This document shows positions 2,968 through 8,663 of a DNA stretch of 8,663 nucleotides, in pieces. Each line of letters begins with the position of its first letter. Position 1 is the stretch's first letter. A model generated the notes under the pieces. The model made no database searches, was not told the DNA's origin, and saw nothing but the letters and a program-made list of their open reading frames with translations. This DNA is from Candidatus Levybacteria bacterium RIFCSPLOWO2_01_FULL_39_10 (GTDB taxonomy: Bacteria > Patescibacteriota > Microgenomatia > Levybacterales > UBA12049): positions 51,704-60,366 of the forward strand of contig MFOV01000023.1 in the NCBI GenBank assembly GCA_001782515.1, written 5' to 3'. The position numbers were made by a program, and so were the translations under genes.

Positions 2968-5922
2968 ATGAATACTGATGATGGTTCAAAAAAATCTCTA
3001 GCGGGATTTAAACCTATTTCACCCCAGACTGACTTTCCAAAACTCGAAAGAGAATTGCTTGATAAATGGGACAAAGATGGCGTCGTAGATAAATATTTGC
3101 ATAAAAACGACAAATCTTCGAAGAAGTTTTCTTTTTTAGACGGGCCAATAACTGCAAATAATCCCATGGGAGTCCATCACGCATGGGGAAGGACTTATAA
3201 AGACTTTTATCAAAGATATTGGAATATGTGCGGAAGATGCCAGAGGTTTCAAAACGGATTTGATGAGCAGGGGCTTTGGGTTGAGGTGGAGGTGGAAAAA
3301 GAATTAGGTCTTAAATCAAAAAAAGAAATTGAAAATTTAGTGCCGGGCGATAAGTTCAAAAGTCTTGAAAAATTTATAAATCTTTGTAAGGCAAGAGTTT
3401 CCAAGTTTTCCAAAATCCAGACAGAGCAATCAAAAAGACTCGGATATTTTATGGACTGGGAAAATTCATATCACACCTCGTCCAACGAGAACAACTATGC
3501 TATTTGGAATTTTCTAAAAATAGTAAATGAGAAAGGATGGCTTTATAAGGGACGGGATTCTGTTCCCTGGTGTCCAAGATGCGGAACAGCAATTTCCCAG
3601 CATGAAATACTGACCGAGGAATACAATGAGATAACTCACAAATCTTTGGTTTTTAAGTTAAAAATCAAAGGTCGGTCCAATGAATATCTACTAGCATGGA
3701 CAACAACACCGTGGACAATTCCGGGAAATGTAGCACTCGCAGTTGATGAGAATCTAACTTATTGGAAAATGTCAAATGGGCAGGAGTTGATATATATTAT
3801 AAGCCCAGAAGGAACAGGAGAAATTGATAAAAATGAATTATTAGTAAATATACAGAAACTTACAGAAGGATATGAAAAAGTCAGAGAAATAAAAGGAAAA
3901 GATCTTGTTGGCCTTGAGTATGATGCACCTTATGATAATTTGCCAAATGTTAAAAAAGCGCTAGGCAGCTATACCCACAAAGTTATTGCAAATGATCCTT
4001 TGATCCTGCCTATAAATCCAGCTGAAGGAACAGGAATTGTTCATGTGGCACCCGGCGCAGGAACCGAGGATTTTGCGCTGTCAAAAAAAGAGAAATTGCC
4101 GGAAATTCCTGAAATTGATGAGGCAGGAATATTTTTGGATGGGTTTGAATTTATAACCGGCGAGCATGTTAAAAAAGCAAGTAGTCTTATTCTTGAAGAT
4201 CTTGCAAAAAGAGGGTTGATTCATAAAGATTTTGATTATTTGCACCGCTATCCGACTTGCTGGAGGTGCAAAACTGAACTTGTATGGCGAGTAGTTGATG
4301 AGTGGTATATAGCGATGGACCGCCCTTCGCTTAAAGCTTCTGACGGTGGGCAAACATATAGAGAGCAAATGATTGAGGTAGCAAAAAAGATTTATTGGAT
4401 TCCCGAATGGGGGCTTGAGCGAGAACTTGATTGGCTGACAAATATGCACGACTGGCTGATCTCGAAAAAGCGTTACTGGGGGTTGGCACTTCCAATATGG
4501 GAATGCCAAAAGTGCAAAAACTTTGAAGTTATCGGAGGTTACGGAGAGCTAAAAGAAAAAGCAGTTGAGGGTTTTGATAAGTTTGAAGGGAATTCTCCGC
4601 ATAGGCCTTGGATTGATCAAATAAAAATTAAATGTTCGAATTGCGGAGAAATTATAACACGCATTCCTGATGTTGGAAATCCATGGCTTGATGCGGGAAT
4701 TGTTCCGTTTTCAACTATGCCTGAGGATTGGCTCCCTGCAGATTTTATTACCGAATCTTTTCCGGGGCAGTTTAAGAATTGGTTTTATTCACTCATTGCA
4801 ATGTCAACTGCACTTAAAAACGAGGCTCCTTTTAAAAAAGTTTTGGGATTTGCAAGCGTTCGGGATGAAAAAGGGGAGGAGATGCATAAAAGCCGCGGAA
4901 ATGCAATTGAATTCAATGAAGCAGCCGACAAGATTGGCGTGGATGTTATGAGATGGCTGTATCTTAAGCAAAATCCGGAGCAAAATCTCAACTTCGGATA
5001 CCACAGCGCAGATGATGCTAGAAGAATTTTTATAATTCGCCTTTGGAATATTTATAGTTTTTTTGTAACTTATGCAAACCTCAACAAGTTCAAAGTTCAA
5101 AGTTCAAAGTTCAAAGTTCAAGACTCTGGGAATGTTTTAGATCGGTGGATTATTTCCCGCCTTAACAAGAGTATAAAAAATGTTTCAAATCATATAGAGA
5201 AATATGCTGCACATAAAGCAGCCGCAGATATTGAGAAATTTGTGATTGATGATTTATCCAACTGGTATGTAAGGCGAAGCAGAGAAAGAGTGAGTCTGGT
5301 TAATGAAGACTTGAAAGATCGCAACGATTGTTTGGACACATTATATTTTGTGCTTTTGCAATATTCAAAACTTCTCTCGCCTTTTATTCCTTTTATTGCT
5401 GATGAGATTTATACAAATTTAACCGGAGAAGAATCTGTCCATCTTTCAGATTGGCCAAGTTTTGATGAAAAATTAATAAATGAAGAAGTTAATAAGGAAA
5501 CAAACGCAGCTCGTGAGATAGTAGAACAAGGTCATGCGCTTAGAAAAGAAAAAGGATTCATTGTAAGACAACCTTTAAATTCACTAGTTTCTGTATCTCC
5601 TGTAAGCTTATCTGTGGGAACAATATCTACTATCCAACAGGAGCTTAACATTATTGAAGTCCGAAATTCAGTGAAATCTAATATTAAATCAGCCGAAGTA
5701 AATGAGATAGATTTTAAAATTACAGAAAAGTTAGAAGAAATGGCTGAAATGAGGAAGGTTGTACATCAGATACAACAAGAAAGAAAAAAGATTGCAACGT
5801 CCCTTGATGAAGAGGTTGATGTAACATTACCTTCCTGGCCAAAGGAATTTGAATCAGATATAAAAAGAAAAGCACAAGTGAGAAATCTTTCAAAGGGAGA
5901 TTTTAAAGTCGCGAAGATTTAA
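2968..5922 (+). CDS. ileS: Isoleucyl-tRNA synthetase (divergent class I type)
   Basis: This 984-residue cytosolic enzyme charges tRNA-Ile using ATP. The catalytic start DGPITANNPMGVHHAWGRT (58-76) aligns with the usual DGPPYANGSIHIGH, so the HIGH position reads GVHH. The second signature is MHKSR (639-643) in place of KMSKS. Between them lie the editing domain, with TTTPWT (245-250) and HVAPGAGTED (359-368), and CxxC pairs at 202-205, 431-434, 513-516 and 556-559 that may bind zinc. A helical anticodon-binding region follows (about 720-900). I prefer the ATG at 2968 over TTG at 2959, because the chimeric gene's copy aligns from that ATG. A tandem 7-bp repeat lies in the linker near residues 707-718. 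Its stop overlaps the rodA start. The variant signatures fit a clade often annotated simply as class I tRNA ligase. Confidence 0.92.
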   Translation: MNTDDGSKKSLAGFKPISPQTDFPKLERELLDKWDKDGVVDKYLHKNDKSSKKFSFLDGPITANNPMGVHHAWGRTYKDFYQRYWNMCGRCQRFQNGFDEQGLWVEVEVEKELGLKSKKEIENLVPGDKFKSLEKFINLCKARVSKFSKIQTEQSKRLGYFMDWENSYHTSSNENNYAIWNFLKIVNEKGWLYKGRDSVPWCPRCGTAISQHEILTEEYNEITHKSLVFKLKIKGRSNEYLLAWTTTPWTIPGNVALAVDENLTYWKMSNGQELIYIISPEGTGEIDKNELLVNIQKLTEGYEKVREIKGKDLVGLEYDAPYDNLPNVKKALGSYTHKVIANDPLILPINPAEGTGIVHVAPGAGTEDFALSKKEKLPEIPEIDEAGIFLDGFEFITGEHVKKASSLILEDLAKRGLIHKDFDYLHRYPTCWRCKTELVWRVVDEWYIAMDRPSLKASDGGQTYREQMIEVAKKIYWIPEWGLERELDWLTNMHDWLISKKRYWGLALPIWECQKCKNFEVIGGYGELKEKAVEGFDKFEGNSPHRPWIDQIKIKCSNCGEIITRIPDVGNPWLDAGIVPFSTMPEDWLPADFITESFPGQFKNWFYSLIAMSTALKNEAPFKKVLGFASVRDEKGEEMHKSRGNAIEFNEAADKIGVDVMRWLYLKQNPEQNLNFGYHSADDARRIFIIRLWNIYSFFVTYANLNKFKVQSSKFKVQDSGNVLDRWIISRLNKSIKNVSNHIEKYAAHKAAADIEKFVIDDLSNWYVRRSRERVSLVNEDLKDRNDCLDTLYFVLLQYSKLLSPFIPFIADEIYTNLTGEESVHLSDWPSFDEKLINEEVNKETNAAREIVEQGHALRKEKGFIVRQPLNSLVSVSPVSLSVGTISTIQQELNIIEVRNSVKSNIKSAEVNEIDFKITEKLEEMAEMRKVVHQIQQERKKIATSLDEEVDVTLPSWPKEFESDIKRKAQVRNLSKGDFKVAKI
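5086..5120 (+). repeat. Tandem heptanucleotide repeat AAGTTCA x5 inside ileS
   Basis: Five exact copies of AAGTTCA run head to tail and encode KFKVQSSKFKVQ between the catalytic and anticodon-binding domains. Seven is not a multiple of three, so gain or loss of one copy shifts the frame, while three copies add or remove seven residues. Confidence 0.9.
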
Positions 5923-7001
5923 TGAATTTAAGAAATTTTTCCTCAATTGATGTTCCTCTTATGGTATCGGTTGGAATACTTATTATTTTCAGCCTTGTTA
6001 CACTCTACTCGATTAATTTTTCTCTTTTTAGAAATCAGGCAGTTTTTGCGCTCACCGGTTTTTTAGCTTTTTTAGCGCTCACGCAGATTAATTACAGGTT
6101 TTTTACACATTACTATAAATATATATATTTAGGATCTATCATAATTCTTTTTCTACTTCTTTTTATTGGTGTTGAGAGCAGAGGTTCAGTCAGGTGGTTT
6201 GAGCTCTATGGACTAAGAGTTCAGGCTTCCGAAATTTTAAAGCCGTTTTTAGCTTTGTCTATGGCTTATTTCTTATCAACGCTTAAAAATTATTCACTTA
6301 AGTCCTTCATAGTAGTGCTACTTTTAAGCATCCCTATTATATTTTTGATATTTCTTCAGCCGGATTTAGGGAACGCTCTCATTTATTTTTTTGTGGTTTT
6401 AGGAACCCTTCTTATCTTCGGATTTCCTTTCAAGTATTTTTTATTTGGATTTTTTGTCTGGGTTTTAACACTTCCTCTTTTTTGGGCAGTTCTTAGGGAT
6501 TATCAAAAAAACAGAATTTTAACATTTTTTGATCCTACAAGCGATCCTTTAGGAACATCATATAATGCAATTCAGGCAATAATTGCAGTAGGATCTGGAA
6601 TGCTTTTGGGCCGAGGAATCGGCCAAGGGACCCAGGTAGAGTTGTTTTTTTTGCCTGAAACTCATACTGATTTTATTTTTGCAACAATTTCTGAGGAATT
6701 TGGATTTGTGGGTTCAGCAATTATTGTAAGCCTTTTTGTTTTCATTCTTTATAGAATATATTTAATAATAAAAACTAGCTATGACAAATTTAGCAAAGTT
6801 TTTTCAATTGTGACTTTTCTCATAATTTTTACTCACTTTTTTATTAATATCGGAATGAATGTTGGGATCTTGCCTGTGGTTGGAATTACTCTTCCATTTG
6901 TCTCATATGGCGGAAGTTCGCTTTTATCTAGCTTTATTCTTCTGGGACTTCTTTTTTCAATAAATAAGGAAACAAAAGAGAAAGTCTTGGAAATTAAGTA
7001 G
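5922..7001 (+). CDS. rodA: SEDS-family peptidoglycan glycosyltransferase RodA (FtsW/RodA/SpoVE)
   Basis: A 359-residue polytopic membrane protein with about ten hydrophobic segments. SEDS signatures appear in order: RGSVRW (87-92), QPDLGNAL (146-153), RGIGQGTQ (231-238), LPETHTDFIF (244-253), EEFGFVG (258-264) and GITLPFVSYGGSS (321-333). SEDS proteins polymerise lipid II into glycan strands, usually with a class B PBP; none is encoded nearby. Length and the short loops favour RodA (elongation) over FtsW, but sequence alone does not fully separate them. The ATG shares its A with the ileS stop (TAATG) and lacks a well-placed Shine-Dalgarno, so translation is probably coupled to ileS. The rplU promoter overlaps its last codons. 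Confidence 0.9.
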   Translation: MNLRNFSSIDVPLMVSVGILIIFSLVTLYSINFSLFRNQAVFALTGFLAFLALTQINYRFFTHYYKYIYLGSIIILFLLLFIGVESRGSVRWFELYGLRVQASEILKPFLALSMAYFLSTLKNYSLKSFIVVLLLSIPIIFLIFLQPDLGNALIYFFVVLGTLLIFGFPFKYFLFGFFVWVLTLPLFWAVLRDYQKNRILTFFDPTSDPLGTSYNAIQAIIAVGSGMLLGRGIGQGTQVELFFLPETHTDFIFATISEEFGFVGSAIIVSLFVFILYRIYLIIKTSYDKFSKVFSIVTFLIIFTHFFINIGMNVGILPVVGITLPFVSYGGSSLLSSFILLGLLFSINKETKEKVLEIK

Positions 7002-7015
7002 ATTTTTGGTATAAT
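6987..7015 (+). promoter_or_regulatory. Promoter of rplU, overlapping the end of rodA
   Basis: TTGGAA (6987-6992), a 17-bp spacer and a perfect TATAAT (7010-7015) with a TGG extension (7007-7009). It is the best promoter match in the window, as expected for a ribosomal protein gene. The ATG at 7024 lies 8 nt after the hexamer, predicting a leaderless message. Confidence 0.7.
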
Positions 7016-7023
7016 TTTTTGCT

Positions 7024-7401
7024 ATGCAATACGCAGTAATAAGAACTGGTGGAAAACAATACAGGGTAGATGTTGGAGACGATGTTGTCCTCGATAAAAT
7101 TGATGGAGAAAAAAACAAACCAATAATATTTGATGATGTACTGCTCTTGGTGAAAGACGAAAAGGTGATAATTGGAAAACCCAGTATTTTGGGCGCAAAA
7201 GTTTCTGCAAAATTTATTGAGGATAGGAGCGGGGAAAAGATCTATGTTAGAAAATTCAAGGCAAAGTCCCGTTATAGAAGAAAAATTGGTTTTAGAGCAA
7301 AACAAACAGTTTTAAAAATAGAAAAAATTGATTATAAGGGAGTGTTTTTAGGTAAAGATACTGCAAAACCAACAAAAACTGCTCATAAGAAGTCAAATTA
7401 G
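7024..7401 (+). CDS. rplU: Large-subunit ribosomal protein bL21
   Basis: The start MQYAVIRTGGKQYRV (1-15) is the bL21 signature, and KFKAKSRYRRKIGFRAKQTVLKI (78-100) is the RNA-binding stretch that contacts 23S rRNA. The 125-residue protein is longer than the usual ~103 residues because of a lysine-rich tail (about 108-125), a plausible extra rRNA contact. The ATG has no Shine-Dalgarno but follows a strong promoter at leaderless distance. rpmA follows after 94 bp with its own promoter, keeping the widespread rplU-rpmA order without the small protease gene (ysxB/prp) found between them in Firmicutes. Confidence 0.97.
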   Translation: MQYAVIRTGGKQYRVDVGDDVVLDKIDGEKNKPIIFDDVLLLVKDEKVIIGKPSILGAKVSAKFIEDRSGEKIYVRKFKAKSRYRRKIGFRAKQTVLKIEKIDYKGVFLGKDTAKPTKTAHKKSN

Positions 7402-7405
7402 CAAC

Positions 7406-7444
7406 TTTTGACCTATTTTATCTCGTTTTGACTTATTGACCTAT
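7406..7444 (+). repeat. Three TTGACYTAT direct repeats upstream of rpmA
   Basis: TTGACCTAT occurs at 7408-7416 and 7436-7444, and TTGACTTAT at 7428-7436. The first two are each preceded by TT and lie 20 bp apart, about two helical turns. The last supplies the rpmA -35. They may be a regulator binding site or redundant -35 elements. Confidence 0.45.
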
Positions 7445-7465
7445 GTGAAAAATTGGTGTTAAAAT
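7436..7465 (+). promoter_or_regulatory. Promoter of rpmA
   Basis: TTGACC (7436-7441), an 18-bp spacer and TAAAAT (7460-7465) preceded by TGT, giving an extended -10. Transcription would begin near 7472, leaving a leader of about 24 nt. It probably drives rpmA and parB. Confidence 0.6.
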
Positions 7466-7482
7466 ACACTTGAATTTTCACA
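7444..7482 (+). promoter_or_regulatory. Inverted repeat flanking the rpmA -10 and transcription start
   Basis: TGTGAAAA (7444-7451) and TTTTCACA (7475-7482) are perfect inverted 8-mers, with further pairing inward if one A is skipped. Their centres are 31 bp apart, about three helical turns, and they bracket the -10. That suits a DNA operator. An RNA hairpin could form only on read-through transcripts from rplU, ending at the Shine-Dalgarno site. Confidence 0.4.
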
Positions 7483-7486
7483 AAGG
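7482..7486 (+). promoter_or_regulatory. Shine-Dalgarno site of rpmA
   Basis: AAAGG lies 9 nt before the ATG at 7496. It is one of only two conventional ribosome-binding sites seen in the window, in contrast to the near-leaderless starts elsewhere. Confidence 0.55.
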
Positions 7487-7495
7487 TAAGAAACT

Positions 7496-7747
7496 ATGGC
7501 ACATACAAAAGCACAAGGGGGAGTGAAAGGAAACCGAGACTCAATTGCAAAAAGATTGGGTGTTAAAGTATTTGGTGGTGCAAAAGTTTTACCTGGAAAT
7601 ATAATTGTTCGACAAAAAGGGACAAAATTTCATCCAGGAATAGGAGTATCGATGGGGAAAGATTATACATTATTTGCTGTTTATGAAGGAATTGTAGAGT
7701 TTAAAACTAAAAAGGGCAAAAAGTTTGTAGAAGTAAATCAAATATAA
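7496..7747 (+). CDS. rpmA: Large-subunit ribosomal protein bL27
   Basis: An 83-residue protein with the bL27 landmarks: MAHTKAQGG (1-9), NRDSIAKRLGVKVFGG (13-28) and IIVRQKGTKFHPG (36-48). bL27's flexible N-terminus reaches towards the peptidyl transferase centre. Here it starts directly with MAH and has no cleavable N-terminal extension of the Firmicutes type. Compared with the common KKAGGSTRNGRDS, this protein has TKAQGGVKGNRDS, the same length with several substitutions in the tail. It has its own promoter and a Shine-Dalgarno site. parB begins two bases after its stop, so the two are probably cotranscribed. Confidence 0.97.
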   Translation: MAHTKAQGGVKGNRDSIAKRLGVKVFGGAKVLPGNIIVRQKGTKFHPGIGVSMGKDYTLFAVYEGIVEFKTKKGKKFVEVNQI

Positions 7748-7749
7748 AA

Positions 7750-8568
7750 ATGGACGAAACATCCCAGGAAAAGATAACAGAACTTGATCCAGACATGCTT
7801 CAAAGCAATCCGCTTCAGCCGCGAGGGATAATAACTCCAGATTCTTTAACTGAGCTTGTAGATTCTATAAAAGAACAGGGAATTTTAGAGCCTTTGGTTG
7901 TTGCTTCAACTCCTGCCGGTTATCAAATAATAGCTGGAGAAAGACGCTGGAGAGCCGCAAAAATGCTTGGATTAAAAACTGTGCCAGTTGTTATTCGGCA
8001 GTCTTCACCTCAACAAATGCTTGAGATGGCAATTGTTGAAAACGTCCAAAGAGAAGATTTAAATCCGATTGAACGCGCCCAGGCTTACAAAAGATTAATT
8101 GATGAGTTTGGATTAGGAACTAATGAGGTGGCAAAAAGAGTTGGTAAGTCTGCACCAACAGTTTCAAATACGATTAGACTTCTGTCTTTGCCGGATGCGA
8201 TAAAGGACGCGCTTGTTGCAGGAGTTATAACAGAAGGTCATGTTAGGCCTCTTATATCAGTTGGCGATGACAAACTCATGCTTGAGCTTTTCAAAAAAAT
8301 TCTTCGGGAAAACTCAACCGTCCGCGAAACTGAGGACATGGCAAGAAAAGCAAAGGGTGATGTTGAACAAAGAGCGCCTCGAAAAAAAGACAAACTATGG
8401 GTGCCAGAGTTGGATGAAATGGCGGATAAAATAAAGGAAAAATGGGAAGTAGATAAGGTAAATATTTATCAATCAAGGTCAAAAGTCAGAATTATAATTG
8501 AGAAAAAAGGAGATGTAGATATAACAGGACCTAAGGTTCAGCAAATTGTGGGGCTTCTTACTTCTTAG
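7750..8568 (+). CDS. parB: Chromosome-partitioning protein ParB (Spo0J family)
   Basis: A 272-residue DNA-binding CTPase of the ParB family, which loads at parS sites and slides along DNA to organise and segregate the origin region. The N-terminal domain has NPLQPRG (20-26), GERRWRAA (63-70, CTP-binding) and ENVQREDLNPIE (97-108). A helix-turn-helix (about 121-145, GLGTNEVAKRVGKSAPTVSN) reads parS. A charged linker leads to a short C-terminal dimerisation domain (about 218-272). Length and domain order are normal for chromosomal ParB. It starts two bases after rpmA with no Shine-Dalgarno of its own, so translation is likely coupled. No parA lies beside it and no canonical parS was seen. Its stop overlaps that of the convergent lepB. 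Confidence 0.93.
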   Translation: MDETSQEKITELDPDMLQSNPLQPRGIITPDSLTELVDSIKEQGILEPLVVASTPAGYQIIAGERRWRAAKMLGLKTVPVVIRQSSPQQMLEMAIVENVQREDLNPIERAQAYKRLIDEFGLGTNEVAKRVGKSAPTVSNTIRLLSLPDAIKDALVAGVITEGHVRPLISVGDDKLMLELFKKILRENSTVRETEDMARKAKGDVEQRAPRKKDKLWVPELDEMADKIKEKWEVDKVNIYQSRSKVRIIIEKKGDVDITGPKVQQIVGLLTS

Positions 8569-8663
8569 TAGGGGTTATTGATTACTCCAATACTTTTAAC
8601 AGGCCAGTATACAAACAAAGATATTCCTATGATGTTATCTTTTGACACAAAACCCCATTCCCT
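8565..8663 (-). CDS. lepB: C-terminus of signal peptidase I (partial)
   Basis: Reading the minus strand from the right edge gives 32 residues and a TAA stop (8567-8565). They begin REWGFVSKDNIIG and continue SLFVYWPVKSIGVI. This matches the end of S26 signal peptidase I: the conserved box DSRxWG is entered at its Arg, followed by the VPxxxIxG turn and the FxYWP strand just before the C-terminus. The enzyme cleaves signal peptides at the outer membrane face, and several secreted proteins in this window would be its substrates. The catalytic Ser and Lys lie beyond the window. The gene is convergent with parB, the stop codons overlapping by 4 bp in total. Confidence 0.8.
   Translation of the reverse strand, partial: REWGFVSKDNIIGISLFVYWPVKSIGVINNPY

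Larger units (their letters stand above)
2895..3075 (+). repeat. Direct repeat copy B: ileS leader plus start of ileS
   Basis: Partner of 1864-2044; both blocks are 181 nt, because the ileS leader is 3 nt longer and its coding part one codon shorter. This copy is presumably ancestral, since it continues into a full-length synthetase. Confidence 0.7.

Noticed and set aside
4081..4509. Open minus-strand frame of 142 codons inside ileS
   Set aside because: It lies antisense to the well-conserved editing-to-catalytic region and has no initiation signal or recognisable domain.
1..8663. Mobile element, CRISPR array, tRNA or rRNA genes
   Set aside because: No transposase, terminal inverted repeats, spaced repeat array or recognisable RNA gene was seen; the only long repeat is the ileS leader copy.

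Overview
The window reads as a compact, AT-rich bacterial chromosome segment, most likely from the Candidate Phyla Radiation (Patescibacteria), with Microgenomates as the best guess. The grounds are a divergent isoleucyl-tRNA synthetase whose HIGH-type region reads GVHH, the gene order ileS-rodA-rplU-rpmA-parB with a convergent signal peptidase gene, very short or overlapping gene junctions, and small secreted proteins of unknown function. TGA acts as a stop in several genes, so the standard bacterial code applies. The taxonomic call is inference from gene content.

Layout. Positions 1-81 (minus) hold the start of an unidentified membrane or exported protein that runs off the left edge. Diverging from it is a phosphoribosyltransferase (165-815, plus). 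It converges and overlaps by 29 bp with a small secreted protein (787-1179, minus). That gene shares a 59-bp divergent promoter region with a CAP/SCP-domain protein (1239-1862, plus). Next comes a chimeric gene (1934-2269): its first ~37 codons copy the start of isoleucyl-tRNA synthetase and the rest is the catalytic half of an L,D-transpeptidase. A 177-residue protein of unknown function follows (2323-2856), then ileS (2968-5922), rodA (5922-7001), rplU (7024-7401), rpmA (7496-7747) and parB (7750-8568). The right edge carries the 3' end of signal peptidase I (lepB) on the minus strand, whose stop overlaps the stop of parB.

Functionally the right half is a growth module: tRNA charging (ileS), cell-wall elongation (rodA), two large-subunit ribosomal proteins (rplU, rpmA), chromosome segregation (parB) and protein export (lepB). 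The left half is envelope-flavoured accessory material (secreted protein, CAP protein, transpeptidase remnant) plus a phosphoribosyltransferase.

The most interesting structure is regulatory. ileS and the chimeric gene have the same leader architecture: TTGAAC, 17 bp, a -10 box, 7 nt, then an ATG that opens a short upstream ORF out of frame with the main gene and containing or abutting a hairpin. Before ileS this upstream ORF is 11 codons long, includes all three isoleucine codons, and stops one base before the ileS ATG, which suggests a leader-peptide control of the synthetase. The leader plus about 36 codons (181 nt) is present twice. Across the window, seven predicted -10 boxes lie only 7-10 nt before an ATG, so leaderless or nearly leaderless mRNAs look common here. 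rpmA and the left-edge minus gene have conventional Shine-Dalgarno sites instead. No tRNA, rRNA, CRISPR array or insertion sequence is visible, and no stretch above 300 bases lacks a gene.
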